Assembly: GCF_004382795.1 (NCBI RefSeq)
Contig: NZ_SMSG01000001.1
Location: 310,001-374,000 of the forward strand
Reading direction: 5' to 3'
DNA: 64,000 nt
Source of the DNA: Cumulibacter soli
GTDB lineage: Bacteria > Actinomycetota > Actinomycetes > Mycobacteriales > Antricoccaceae
The notes below the pieces were generated by a model. It saw only the letters and a list, made by a program, of their open reading frames with translations, made no database searches and was not told where the DNA came from. Numbering within the stretch: the first letter of the stretch is position 1; each line of letters starts with the position of its first letter. This document shows, piece after piece, positions 25,480 to 34,339 of this stretch. Made by a program: the position numbers and the translations under genes.

Positions 25480-25690
25480 ACCATGTCCACCCCCAGGACC
25501 GGTAAGCAGCGGCGAAAGTCACCACGGATGCCGTCCACCACCACGACAATCCTTGCCGTCGCAGGTCAAGAGATCGCGCATAACCCGACACAATCTTTAC
25601 CGTCTTGAGACCTAGCGCGCCGCCAGTGGCATGAGTCACACTTATGGGTGCACGACCGGCACAACGTGTCGGCGACGGCAAGGAGCACAC

Positions 25691-26161
25691 ATGCGCCCAG
25701 CACCTGACCCACGATCAGATACACACGCACCGACGCGCGCGGGGAGCGGTTGGCTACGCGCCGTACCCGATGCCGACTCAACTCAATTGCTCGGGCCCCA
25801 GCACGCGGAGCTCACCTCGTTCTTCACATCGGTCGGCTTCCTCACCCCCGAGCAGGACGCCGCGATCGAATCGAAGTGGTACGACATGCGCGGCCCGGAA
25901 CGGTTCGCCTCGCGCGGGCAGGCATCCCAGGCCGCCAGCACTCACGCCCGCCTCGAGGAACAACTCAATGCCCGGCAGCGGGCGTGGGCGGCGACCACGA
26001 TGCGCGCCCGCGATGCGGCCGGCGATGCCGCGCACGCGTTGTCAGTGCGGGATCTGATCGGTGTCGGCATGAGCCAGGAGGCGTACGACGAACTCGTCGC
26101 GCCGTGGGCCTTAGTGATGGGGCCTGTGCACCCCGCGGACACCGATCCACGATCCAGGTAG
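25691..26161 (+). CDS. Hypothetical protein
   Basis: A 156-residue protein not recognised. The N-terminal 35 residues are Pro/Asp/Thr-rich and probably disordered; the rest is helical with TSVGFLTPEQDAAIESKWY and a coiled, Arg/Ala-rich middle. No signal peptide or membrane segment is seen. AAGGAG stands 5 nt before the chosen ATG; the open frame extends 60 bp upstream without a better site. It lies downstream of the structured region and converges on the aminopeptidase gene. Confidence 0.65.
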   Translation: MRPAPDPRSDTHAPTRAGSGWLRAVPDADSTQLLGPQHAELTSFFTSVGFLTPEQDAAIESKWYDMRGPERFASRGQASQAASTHARLEEQLNARQRAWAATTMRARDAAGDAAHALSVRDLIGVGMSQEAYDELVAPWALVMGPVHPADTDPRSR

Positions 26162-26203
26162 CCAACTACCGTCGTACCACGGCACTGTCGCGCCCAGCGC
26201 CGG

Positions 26204-27463
26204 TTATGCGCCGTGGAAAAACTCGCGTAGCGCGCCCGCCAGCATGACTGGATCGGCCACACCACACATCTCACGCACCGAATGCATCGACAGCAGCGGG
26301 ATTCCGACGTCCACGGTCCGAATGCCGAGGCGGGTAGCGCTGAGCGGTCCGATCGTCGATCCGCACGGCATCGAATTGTTCGACACGAACACCTGGTACT
26401 TCACGCCCGCAGCCTCGCACGCGCGGGCCCATAACGCGGTCCCTTGCCCGTCCGTGGTGTAGCGCTGGTTCGCGTTCACCTTCAACAGTGGCCCCTCACC
26501 CAACAACGGCCGGTGCGTCGGGTCGTGTCGCTCCGGGTAGTTCGGGTGGACGGCGTGCCCGGCATCGGCCGACACGCACCACGATCCGGCGCAGGCGCGA
26601 CGCAAGTCATCACCGTCGCCACCGAGCGCGTGATTGATCCCGCGCAACACGTCTTCGAGGACCGGCCCGCTGGCGCCCGTACGGCTCGCGCTGCCGACCT
26701 CCTCATGGTCGAATGCCGCGAGCACCGGAATCTCGCGGCCGTTAGTTGCCTGCTCCAGTGCCACCAGCGCCGCGTGTACCGAAGAAAGATTATCCATCCG
26801 GCCGCACGCGAAAAACTCCCCGTCGGCACCAATCACCGCGCCCCGCTGCGTGTCGAAGGCAACCAGATCGTGACCGACGATTGATCCCTCATCCAGCCCG
26901 GCGCGTGCGGCTAGGTGGGCGAGAATCCCGCCGGCGTTCAATCCCCACACCGGCTGCAAGTGGGTTTGCTTGTTCAGCGTCAGGCCGTCATTGACCTGAC
27001 GGTCCAGGTGAATCGCCAATTGCGGCACCCGCATCACCGCGTCCGTCGCGACCAGCGATTCGCTGCCATCGCGACTCACCAGCCTTCCGGCGAGTCCGAG
27101 ATCTCGATCCAACCAGGAGTTCAGCAGCGGACCGCCGTACACCTCGACGGCGACTTGGCGCCAACCATTCGAACCCGTTTCGGGATTGGGTTTGACCTTC
27201 AGTCCGGGTGAGTCGGTGTGCGCCCCCACGATTCGGTACGGCGTCGCGGCATCGGCGCCGTTGGGCAGTCGCCACGCGACGACGGCGCCATCACGAACCA
27301 GCACGTAGCCTCCGGGCGCGGACCCGAACGGCTCGGATTCAGGAACCTCGACGAAGCCCTGCGCGATCAACCGATCGGCCACCGCGCGAGCAGCATGGTA
27401 ACTGGACGGAGACGCTGCGACAAAGTCGCCGAGATCATCGAGATGCACTGCTGCTCCGGGCAT
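26204..27463 (-). CDS. M18 family metallo-aminopeptidase
   Basis: A 419-residue zinc exopeptidase of the aspartyl-aminopeptidase family, removing N-terminal (often acidic) residues in the cytoplasm. Metal-site motifs are IVGAHTDSPGLKVKP, FACGRMDNLSSVHAAL and AAFDHEEVGSASRTGASGP, with the C-terminal HSVREMCG. The ATG overlaps the nitrobindin stop codon by one nucleotide (TAATG), indicating translational coupling. Confidence 0.93.
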   Translation of the reverse strand: MPGAAVHLDDLGDFVAASPSSYHAARAVADRLIAQGFVEVPESEPFGSAPGGYVLVRDGAVVAWRLPNGADAATPYRIVGAHTDSPGLKVKPNPETGSNGWRQVAVEVYGGPLLNSWLDRDLGLAGRLVSRDGSESLVATDAVMRVPQLAIHLDRQVNDGLTLNKQTHLQPVWGLNAGGILAHLAARAGLDEGSIVGHDLVAFDTQRGAVIGADGEFFACGRMDNLSSVHAALVALEQATNGREIPVLAAFDHEEVGSASRTGASGPVLEDVLRGINHALGGDGDDLRRACAGSWCVSADAGHAVHPNYPERHDPTHRPLLGEGPLLKVNANQRYTTDGQGTALWARACEAAGVKYQVFVSNNSMPCGSTIGPLSATRLGIRTVDVGIPLLSMHSVREMCGVADPVMLAGALREFFHGA

Positions 27464-28008
27464 TACTGCACCCGCGCCAGTCGCGCCGAAATGTGCGGCT
27501 GCAACTGTTGACCGACGGCCGCCATATCCATCGCGTACATCAGATCACCCTCGACGATCCCGTAGAGCCGGTGGTTACCGTTGACTTCCTTCGCACTCCC
27601 GGTCCTGGCAACGACGTCGGTCGTCAACTCCCAACTGGTCGTGGTGCGGGCCGTGCCGACGAACACCTCAACTACGCCTGACTGGTGTGCGAGCACAACC
27701 TCAAAGTCATCGCCGGAACCCGGGCGCCAGAAGCCCATCTCGCGCGCGGCCGGACGCACGAAGGCGCCGTCGGCATCCATGATCCACGAACGCGTCTGCA
27801 TCCCCAGGAACGGCCGACCGTCGTGCCAAAACCGAATCTCTTGGCCGTACCGGAAGCCATCGATCGTCGGATAGTCGCCCTGGCCCTCTCCACGCCACAC
27901 GCCCAGTAGTGGAAGCAGCGCGAGCATCTGCGGATGAATCTCCGGTCCCTCACGCACGTCGACGGTGTCGATCGGCAGTTCCTCGGGCAGCGGCATCAAC
28001 GCGCTCAT
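27463..28008 (-). CDS. FABP-like nitrobindin family protein (Rv0813c-like)
   Basis: A 181-residue beta-barrel protein. The N-terminal motif LLGVWRGEGQGDYPTI is the nitrobindin signature (G-x-W-x-G-x-G-x-Y-P), and the barrel end carries the NHRLYGIVEGDLMYAMDM strands. The mycobacterial and plant relatives bind heme b and scavenge NO or peroxynitrite; the heme His is not identified with certainty here. It is coupled on both sides: ATGA with the tiny membrane peptide and TAATG with the aminopeptidase. Confidence 0.9.
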   Translation of the reverse strand: MSALMPLPEELPIDTVDVREGPEIHPQMLALLPLLGVWRGEGQGDYPTIDGFRYGQEIRFWHDGRPFLGMQTRSWIMDADGAFVRPAAREMGFWRPGSGDDFEVVLAHQSGVVEVFVGTARTTTSWELTTDVVARTGSAKEVNGNHRLYGIVEGDLMYAMDMAAVGQQLQPHISARLARVQ

Positions 28009-28103
28009 CGCTCACCTACGAACGTCCGATAGGCACCACGCGCGCAATACGCAGCGAGCAACAGGGTGGCGATGACCAGGAGTGAAGTGATGAAGGCTTC
28101 CAC
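28005..28103 (-). CDS. 32-residue single-pass membrane peptide
   Basis: A GTG-initiated frame giving MEAFITSLLVIATLLLAA and then YCARGAYRTFVGER. One hydrophobic helix is followed by a basic tail, fitting an inner-membrane micropeptide. Its TGA overlaps the nitrobindin ATG (ATGA), the strongest sign that it is real. No good Shine-Dalgarno is visible, so it may be leaderless. Function unknown; it could tether or regulate the heme-binding protein, which is speculation. Confidence 0.55.
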   Translation of the reverse strand: MEAFITSLLVIATLLLAAYCARGAYRTFVGER

Positions 28104-28201
28104 ATGGCCAGGATATCTGCCGTGAGCAGGATCGCGGCCACGCCCGCTGCGCGCGCCGGGTCGGGCTCACTAAACTGTAGAACTCACCCGTTGGAGGCGG
28201 C

Positions 28202-28951
28202 ATGGACATCACTCTCATGTCGCGCACGGACGCGCCCATCGCGGATGTCCTGCCCGCGCTCGGTCTGCTCACCCATCACGTGCGCACCCTCCCGCCGGAG
28301 GCAACCGAACTGCTCGACGCGGACGCGGGCGACGTCGTGCTGATCGACGCCCGCACCGACCTGGTCGCCGCCCGCGCTCTCTGTCGCCTGCTGTCGAGCA
28401 CCGGCGTTTCCGCTCCCCTACTGGTCGTCCTCGCCGAGGGCGGGCTCGTCGCGATGTCGGCCGAGTGGGGCTGCGAAGACTTCATCCTCGCCACCGCAGG
28501 GCCCAGTGAAATCGAGGCACGGTTGCGACTGGCGACCACCCGCCGCAACCTGGTCAGCGAGCACGAGACGAATGTCGTCACTCGCGGCGATCTCACGATC
28601 GAGGAAGAGTCGTACACCGCTCGGATCCGAGGCCGCTCGCTGGATCTGACCTACAAAGAGTTCGAGTTACTGAAGTACCTGGCCCAGCACCCCGGCCGCG
28701 TGTTCTCCCGGGCGCAACTGCTCAGCGAAGTCTGGGGCTACGACTACTTCGGTGGCACGCGCACGGTCGACGTACACGTACGGCGGCTGCGGGCCAAACT
28801 CGGCAACGAACATGAATCACTGATCGGCACAGTGCGTAACGTGGGCTACAAGTTCGTCACTCCCCCCGAGCCGAAAACGGACTCCGCCCACCGAAACACT
28901 TCGGACCGGGCTCCCCGCTCGAGCACTCCCACGTCGAAGGTAAGCCGATGA
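28202..28951 (+). CDS. OmpR-family winged-helix response regulator (GlnR-like, Rv0818)
   Basis: A 249-residue regulator. The receiver-like N-terminal domain is degenerate and starts [20 protein letters not shown], with only one obvious Asp candidate ([10 protein letters not shown]). The C-terminal winged helix is complete: [20 protein letters not shown] through [14 protein letters not shown] and VGYKFV. It is the orphan GlnR/Rv0818 class, without a paired kinase. It overlaps mshD by 4 nt, as in mycobacteria. Confidence 0.9.
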   Translation: MDITLMSRTDAPIADVLPALGLLTHHVRTLPPEATELLDADAGDVVLIDARTDLVAARALCRLLSSTGVSAPLLVVLAEGGLVAMSAEWGCEDFILATAGPSEIEARLRLATTRRNLVSEHETNVVTRGDLTIEEESYTARIRGRSLDLTYKEFELLKYLAQHPGRVFSRAQLLSEVWGYDYFGGTRTVDVHVRRLRAKLGNEHESLIGTVRNVGYKFVTPPEPKTDSAHRNTSDRAPRSSTPTSKVSR

Positions 28952-29814
28952 CCAGCAGCGACCACCTCTCCGCCGCCGACGCCGACGCCGTACGCGCGCT
29001 CAACGAGACCGCCAGCCGCACCGATGAAGCCCACGCCATCTCCGAGCAGTTCTTATTGCGCCTGGGCGATCCGGCCGGTGCCGGGCGGGTTCGGCACGTC
29101 ACCCACCACACCGACGGCGTGCTGGACGGGTACGCCGTCGCCGAAGTCGCCACCGAACCATCCGGCGAGCTACTCGTCGCGCCGCAGTCGCGTCGCCGCG
29201 GCATCGGTAGCGAACTATTGGCCGAGTTACGGGCCGCAGCCGGGGAGCCGCTGCGCATCTGGGCGCACGGGGACCTCCCGGCGGCGCATGATTTCGGCGC
29301 CGCGCGTGATGCGCACGCCGTACGCACGCTGTTGGAACTGCGCCGTCCGGCCACCGACGTCGACGTCCCCACCCCGACGGACGGTGTCACCGTACGCACC
29401 TTCCGTCCCGGCGAGGACGACGCCGAGTGGTTGCAGGTGAACGCGAGCGCGTTCGCCACACACCCCGAGCAGGGTGCGATGACCCAGCGAGATCTCGACG
29501 AGCGGATGGCCGAACCATGGTTCGATGCGGCCGGGTTCTTCATCGCCGAACGCGACGGACAGATCGTGGGCTTTCACTGGACCAAGGTGCACGGTCCCGA
29601 ACTGGGTGAGGTGTACGTCGTCGGCGTACGCCCCGATGCGCAGGGGTTGAAACTCGGCAAGTTGCTCACCGCAACGGGCCTCGCGCACCTGGTCAGCCAG
29701 GGCGTTTCGGAGATTTCGTTGTACGTCGAAGGCGACAACACCCCGGCGCTCGCGTTGTACCAAGGATTGGGTTTTAGCCGCCATCGCGCCGACTCCCAAT
29801 GGCTCACCGCCTAG
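28948..29814 (+). CDS. mshD: Mycothiol synthase (GNAT acetyltransferase)
   Basis: A 288-residue protein with two tandem GNAT domains. MshD acetylates Cys-GlcN-Ins to give mycothiol, the low-molecular-weight thiol of actinobacteria. Acetyl-CoA loops are [10 protein letters not shown] (about residues 75-84) in the first domain and [11 protein letters not shown] in the second, with [22 protein letters not shown] near the end. Start codon overlaps the regulator stop (ATGA). The pst operon follows on the same strand. Confidence 0.93.
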   Translation: MTSSDHLSAADADAVRALNETASRTDEAHAISEQFLLRLGDPAGAGRVRHVTHHTDGVLDGYAVAEVATEPSGELLVAPQSRRRGIGSELLAELRAAAGEPLRIWAHGDLPAAHDFGAARDAHAVRTLLELRRPATDVDVPTPTDGVTVRTFRPGEDDAEWLQVNASAFATHPEQGAMTQRDLDERMAEPWFDAAGFFIAERDGQIVGFHWTKVHGPELGEVYVVGVRPDAQGLKLGKLLTATGLAHLVSQGVSEISLYVEGDNTPALALYQGLGFSRHRADSQWLTA

Positions 29815-29912
29815 CCGACTAGGGCGAATGCCCGACTTCGCTTCCGGGCGAAATTCAGTTCACCTCACGTCCACCAACCCGACACCGTGTGTGTTGGCTC
29901 ACTACGCGGCAA

Positions 29913-29934
29913 GTTCACGCTGCGTTCACCAAGT
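29913..29934 (+). promoter_or_regulatory. PHO box upstream of pstS
   Basis: Two adjacent 11-nt direct repeats, GTTCACGCTGC and GTTCACCAAGT. They match the PhoP/RegX3 repeat and lie about 140 bp before the pstS start codon. Confidence 0.88.
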
Positions 29935-30072
29935 GCGGTCCGGTCGGTCACTTTCCATACCTACCTTTCATGTGGGCGCGCGAACACGGAGTTCGCAGCC
30001 GCGTGGTCACAACCCGCTCGGCAGCCTCCTCCACCCGAGGAAATGACACGTAACCCCAGAAGGGACCTGTAG

Positions 30073-31170
30073 GTGAAGCGCACACGTACCTACGCGATCG
30101 CCGGCCTCGCCGCCGCGGGCTCGCTGCTTTTGACCGCCTGCTCCGACGACAACTCCGGCGGCTCCGGTAACGGTGGATCGGGCAGCGGCGCCGACATCGA
30201 GTGCGGCGAGGGCGACCTCAACGCCAGCGGGTCTTCGGCCCAGGCCAAGGCCATCGACGCTATCCAGGCCAGCTTCGCTGCGACCTGCGACTCCATCGCC
30301 GTGAACTACGACGCGAGCGGCTCCGGCGCCGGCGTCAGCGACTTCATCGCCGGCAAGGTTGACATGGCCGGCTCGGACTCGGTTCTGAGCGAGGAAGAGA
30401 CCGCCGACGCGGGCGAAATGTGCGCCGACGGCCCCGCGATCAACCTGCCGATGGTCATCTCGCCAGTCGCGATCGTCTACAACGTCGAGGGCATCGACAA
30501 CCTGAACCTCAACGCCGAGGTCACCTCGAAGATCTTCGCCGGTGAGATCACCAGCTGGGACGACGAGGCTATCGCCGAGCTGAACCCCGATGCCGACCTG
30601 CCCGGCACCTCGATCACCACGGTGCACCGCTCGAAGGACTCCGGCACCACGGACAACTTCACCAAGTTCCTCGAGGCCGCCGGTGACGGCGCCTGGACCT
30701 TCGGTACCGGCAAGGCCTGGAGCGCTCCCGGCGGCCAGGGTGCGCCTGACTCGGCGGGCATCGTCTCGGCGGTCAACGCGACCGACGGCTCAATCTCGTA
30801 CGTCGATGGTCCGGACGCCACCGCGAACAACCTCAACGTTGCTTCGATCGACTCCGGCTTCGGCCCGGTCGAGCTCAACGCCGACTCGGTCGGTAAGGCC
30901 GTCGAGGCTGCCGAGCACGTTGGTGAAGGCAATGACATCAAGCTCGAGCTCGACTACGGCCTGAAGGAGGAAGGCGCCTACCCCGCCCTCCTGGTCACCT
31001 ACGAGATCGTGTGCGAGACCGGTCTCGCCGATGACAAGATCGACGTCGTCAAGTCGTTCCTGAAGTTCGCGGTCACCGACGGACAGACCGCCATCGAGGA
31101 AATCGGATACATTCCGCTTCCCGAGGAGCTGCGCGCCGAGGTCGAAACCGCGGTCGACGCGATCAGCTAG
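30073..31170 (+). CDS. pstS: Phosphate ABC transporter substrate-binding lipoprotein
   Basis: A 365-residue lipoprotein. The signal peptide ends in a lipobox LLTAC, followed by an Asp/Ser/Gly-rich linker. Phosphate-binding segments include ASGSSAQAKAIDAIQASF, DASGSGAGVSDFIAGKVDMA and HRSKDSGTTDNFTKFL. Codon third positions are almost all C or G, as for a highly expressed gene. The GTG start follows AGAAGGGA. A strong hairpin separates it from pstC, which would favour excess PstS over the membrane subunits. Confidence 0.95.
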   Translation: MKRTRTYAIAGLAAAGSLLLTACSDDNSGGSGNGGSGSGADIECGEGDLNASGSSAQAKAIDAIQASFAATCDSIAVNYDASGSGAGVSDFIAGKVDMAGSDSVLSEEETADAGEMCADGPAINLPMVISPVAIVYNVEGIDNLNLNAEVTSKIFAGEITSWDDEAIAELNPDADLPGTSITTVHRSKDSGTTDNFTKFLEAAGDGAWTFGTGKAWSAPGGQGAPDSAGIVSAVNATDGSISYVDGPDATANNLNVASIDSGFGPVELNADSVGKAVEAAEHVGEGNDIKLELDYGLKEEGAYPALLVTYEIVCETGLADDKIDVVKSFLKFAVTDGQTAIEEIGYIPLPEELRAEVETAVDAIS

Positions 31171-31187
31171 TTGATGTATTTCACGCA

Positions 31188-31229
31188 GCGCGCCGTACGC
31201 GCCCACTCATTCGGACGTGTACGGCGCGC
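31188..31229 (+). terminator. Hairpin between pstS and pstC
   Basis: Perfect 11-bp arms GCGCGCCGTAC/GTACGGCGCGC with a 20-nt loop, 17 bp after the pstS stop. No T-run follows, so it more likely acts as a partial terminator or as a 3' RNA-stability structure for pstS. Confidence 0.65.
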
Positions 31230-31352
31230 TTACGTGTCGGCTCACTCGCACCACTAGAAACAATCCCGTACGCCTGGGACGATTCTTCGCGGCGCAGGTA
31301 AGTAACTGCGCCCGCACCATCCAGCACTTCATCCTCAGCCCAAAGGAGCCAG

Positions 31353-32366
31353 ATGTCGACGCCAAGCGACACGGCCACGGTCGCCCCGGACGGCGCACCT
31401 GCACCTGACTCGCCAGCGGGACCTCGCGGCGCAGAGTCAGCGAAGGTCCGCCCCGGTGATCGAGTCTTCTGGGGCCTGTCCGCCGGCTCCGGTCTCGTCG
31501 TCCTCATTTTGATGGCCTCGATCGCGTTCTTCCTGATCTACCGCGCGATCGACGCCCTATCTGCCAACCAGGCCAACTTCCTGACCTACGAGGCCTGGCA
31601 GCCTGACGCCGAAGTGCCGATGTTCGGCATCGCGGCCCTTGCCTTCCACACGCTGGTGACCGCGATCATCGCGATGATCGTCGCCGTCCCGATCGCCGTC
31701 AGCATCGCGCTGTTCATCACGTTCTACGCACCGCGCAAGTTGGCGACCGGCCTGGCGTACGTCATCGACATCCTCGCCGCCGTCCCCTCGATCGTGTACG
31801 GCCTGTGGGGCGTCTTCTTCCTTGCGCCCCACATGACCGGGCTGACGCTGTGGTTGGACAAGTGGTTCGGCTGGACGTACATCCTGTCGTATCAGCCCGA
31901 CAACATGCCGAACAACCGCTCGGACTTCACCGCCGGCATCGTGCTCGCGATCATGATCCTGCCGATCGTCGCTGCCCTGTCGCGCGAGGTCTTCCAGCAG
32001 GTTCCCCGCACCAACATCGAGGCGGCGTACGCCCTGGGTGCGACGCGTTGGGAAATGGTCAAGATGGCGGTGCTCCCGTTCGGTCGCCCCGGCATCGTGT
32101 CGGCATCGATCCTCGGCCTGGGTCGCGCACTTGGTGAGACCATGGCCGTCGCCTACATCCTGTCCGCGGTCTACGAGATCAATTGGCGAATCACCGAATC
32201 CGGCGGTATCACCTTCGCCTCCAACATCGCCCTGAAGTACGGCGAGGCGGGCGGCGTCGGCATGGGCGCGCTGATCGCCTCCGGCATGGTGCTGTTCTTG
32301 ATCACGCTGATCGTGAACTCGATCGCTCAGGCGATTCTTCGTCGAGGAATGGTGAAGGACCGATGA
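31353..32366 (+). CDS. pstC: Phosphate ABC transporter permease PstC
   Basis: A 337-residue inner-membrane permease with about six transmembrane helices after a 45-residue polar N-terminus. The coupling-helix (EAA) motif is EAAYALGATRWEMVKMAVLP, followed by ALGETMAVAYILS, both typical of PstC. AAAGGAG precedes the ATG. Its stop overlaps the pstA start (ATGA). Confidence 0.95.
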   Translation: MSTPSDTATVAPDGAPAPDSPAGPRGAESAKVRPGDRVFWGLSAGSGLVVLILMASIAFFLIYRAIDALSANQANFLTYEAWQPDAEVPMFGIAALAFHTLVTAIIAMIVAVPIAVSIALFITFYAPRKLATGLAYVIDILAAVPSIVYGLWGVFFLAPHMTGLTLWLDKWFGWTYILSYQPDNMPNNRSDFTAGIVLAIMILPIVAALSREVFQQVPRTNIEAAYALGATRWEMVKMAVLPFGRPGIVSASILGLGRALGETMAVAYILSAVYEINWRITESGGITFASNIALKYGEAGGVGMGALIASGMVLFLITLIVNSIAQAILRRGMVKDR

Positions 32367-33451
32367 CCACCACGACCACGCCCGGCGCACGTCAGCGACC
32401 CACCAAAGACGAAGGCGGGCTATCCGGGCGCAAGTTGCCCAAGCCGCTCGTCTGGGCGCTACCGTTCGTCGCCGTACTCGTCACCCTCGGCCTGTTCGCC
32501 GTCACCGAATTACAGGGGGACGCCGGATTCATCGTCGTCACCTTGATCGTGTACGTCGCGTTGCAGACGGCATTGAGCTTCACCATGGAAGGCCCACGTC
32601 AGGCACGCGACCGGATGGCGACAACGCTCATCTATGTCAGCTTCCTGATCGCGCTCGTACCGTTGATCCTGATCATCTGGTACACGATCTCGCGCGGTAT
32701 CCGTGCGATGTCGATGGACTTCTTGACCCACTCGATGTTCGGCGTCCAGTCCTCCATGGCTGGCGGCGGCGTTACCCACGCCATCATCGGCACGCTCCTG
32801 GTGTCGCTGATCGCGGCGGTCATCGCCGTACCGCTCGGCATCTTTACCGCCATCTACCTCGTCGAGTACGGCGGCCAGAACCGGTTCGGCCGGACGGTGT
32901 CGTTCTTCGTGGACGTGATGACCGGTGTCCCCTCGATCGTCTCGGGTCTGTTCATCTACGCGTTCTGGTTGCTCACCCTCGGGTTCCAGAAGACGGCACT
33001 CGCAGGCGCGCTGTCCCTCGTGCTGCTGATGCTGCCGATCGTCATCCGCTCAACCGAGGAAATGCTGAAGCTAGTCCCCAACGACCTGCGCGAAGCGTCG
33101 TACGCGTTGGGCGTGCCCAAGTGGCGCACCATCACCAAGATCGTGCTGCCCACGGCGATGTCCGGCATCATCACCGGCGTCATGCTCGGCGTCGCCCGCA
33201 TCATGGGTGAAACCGCGCCACTGCTGCTGCTGGTCGGCACCAGTATCCGGATCAACGGCGACCCGTTCGTCGGCCAGATGGAAACACTGCCGACCTTCAT
33301 CAACAAGTATTTCGGGCTGGCTGCCGGCGATATCGCCTCGGCGAACGCCGACCGTGCCTGGGCTGCCGCGCTTACCCTGATCGTGCTGATCATGCTGCTG
33401 AACCTCGGTGCGCGGATCCTCGCACGCTTCACCGGCGTGAAGCAGAAGTAG
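32363..33451 (+). CDS. pstA: Phosphate ABC transporter permease PstA
   Basis: A 362-residue permease. It carries two extra N-terminal hydrophobic helices before the core (WALPFVAVLVTLGLFAV and GFIVVTLIVYVALQTAL). The coupling motif is EASYALGVPKWRTITKIVLP, with MGETAPLLLLVGTS after it, as in PstA. The open frame runs far upstream inside pstC; the ATG overlapping the pstC stop is clearly the start. Confidence 0.95.
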   Translation: MTTTTTPGARQRPTKDEGGLSGRKLPKPLVWALPFVAVLVTLGLFAVTELQGDAGFIVVTLIVYVALQTALSFTMEGPRQARDRMATTLIYVSFLIALVPLILIIWYTISRGIRAMSMDFLTHSMFGVQSSMAGGGVTHAIIGTLLVSLIAAVIAVPLGIFTAIYLVEYGGQNRFGRTVSFFVDVMTGVPSIVSGLFIYAFWLLTLGFQKTALAGALSLVLLMLPIVIRSTEEMLKLVPNDLREASYALGVPKWRTITKIVLPTAMSGIITGVMLGVARIMGETAPLLLLVGTSIRINGDPFVGQMETLPTFINKYFGLAAGDIASANADRAWAAALTLIVLIMLLNLGARILARFTGVKQK

Positions 33452-33481
33452 CCCTCGACCTTTCGAAAGAAGCAGGATTCA

Positions 33482-34258
33482 ATGAGCAAGAGCATCGAGG
33501 TCAAGGACCTCAATATCTACTACAGCGACTTCCTGGCCGTCCGGGGCGTGTCGATGTCGGTAGCGCCGCGTTCGATCACCGCGATGATCGGCCCGTCCGG
33601 CTGCGGTAAGTCCACCGTGCTGCGCAGTATGAACCGCATGCATGAGGTCATTCCCGGCGCCTACTGCGAAGGGCACGTGCTACTCGACGGTGAGGACATC
33701 TACGGCTCGTCCGTCGACCCGGTGAACGTGCGCCGTCAGATCGGCATGGTGTTCCAGCGTCCCAACCCGTTCCCGACCATGTCTATTTACGACAATGTGA
33801 TCGCCGGGCTGAAGCTGCAGGGCCGCACCCGCAAGAGCGAAACCGACGAGATCGTCGAACGATCGCTGCGCGGCGCGAACCTGTGGGACGAGGTCAAGGA
33901 TCGCCTCGGTAAGCCCGGCTCGGGCCTGTCCGGTGGTCAGCAGCAGCGTCTGTGTATCGCCCGCGCGATCGCGGTCGAGCCCGACGTACTGCTGATGGAT
34001 GAGCCGTGCTCGGCCCTCGACCCGATCTCGACCCTGGCGATCGAGGACCTCATGCAGGAACTCAAGGAGAAGTACACGATCGTCATCGTCACGCACAACA
34101 TGCAGCAGGCCGCGCGCGTGTCCGATATGACCGGCTTCTTCAACCTGAAGGCCACCGGCGAACCCGGTGAGCTAGTCGAGTACGACGACACGAAGAAGAT
34201 CTTCTCGAACCCATCGAACAAGCGCACCGAGGACTACATCTCCGGCCGCTTCGGTTAA
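33482..34258 (+). CDS. pstB: Phosphate ABC transporter ATP-binding protein
   Basis: A 258-residue ATPase. Walker A is GPSGCGKST, the signature LSGGQQQR, Walker [15 protein letters not shown] and the switch His in [15 protein letters not shown]. Length and the [17 protein letters not shown] segment are standard for PstB (Rv0820/PhoT). AAAGAAGCAGG precedes the ATG. It closes the operon before a rho-independent terminator. Confidence 0.97.
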   Translation: MSKSIEVKDLNIYYSDFLAVRGVSMSVAPRSITAMIGPSGCGKSTVLRSMNRMHEVIPGAYCEGHVLLDGEDIYGSSVDPVNVRRQIGMVFQRPNPFPTMSIYDNVIAGLKLQGRTRKSETDEIVERSLRGANLWDEVKDRLGKPGSGLSGGQQQRLCIARAIAVEPDVLLMDEPCSALDPISTLAIEDLMQELKEKYTIVIVTHNMQQAARVSDMTGFFNLKATGEPGELVEYDDTKKIFSNPSNKRTEDYISGRFG

Positions 34259-34274
34259 TACCTCGGGTAGATTC

Positions 34275-34314
34275 CCGCCCGGTCGTGCCTTTCGTGGCTC
34301 GGCCGGGCGGTTTT
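34275..34314 (+). terminator. Rho-independent terminator after pstB
   Basis: An 11-bp stem CCGCCCGGTCG/CGGCCGGGCGG with one G-U pair, a 14-nt loop, and TTTT directly after the stem. Confidence 0.9.
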
Positions 34315-34339
34315 CGTTAGCCGGTCAGTCGTTGCTCGG

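Larger units (their letters stand above)
25270..25690 (+). other. 421-bp gene-free region with competing RNA structures
   Basis: No conventional gene was recognised. An extended Shine-Dalgarno (GGAGGTGATCC, matching the 16S rRNA 3' end) at 25321 precedes a possible 12-codon peptide. CACCTCC at 25375-25381 can pair either with GGAGGTG at 25321-25327 or, over 6 bp, with GAGGTG at 25357-25362, so the two helices are mutually exclusive. Farther on is an 11-bp perfect inverted repeat (25414-25479). GTGAAT at 25393 could also pair with ATTCAC at 25476. Together this looks like a regulatory leader, possibly an attenuator. The next plus-strand gene begins at 25691. An open frame at 25393-25608 has no recognisable product. 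Confidence 0.45.

Noticed and set aside
25414-25500. Actinobacterial 6C RNA, suggested by the C6 run
   Set aside because: Only one C-run lies in a plausible loop and the expected paired hairpins with C-rich loops are not evident.
25393-25608. 71-codon plus-strand protein
   Set aside because: Low-complexity Pro/Thr/Ser translation, covers the strong inverted repeat, no Shine-Dalgarno and no recognisable family.
31557-32390. 277-codon minus-strand frame in pstC
   Set aside because: Antisense to pstC; His/Arg/Asp-rich shadow of a hydrophobic protein gene.
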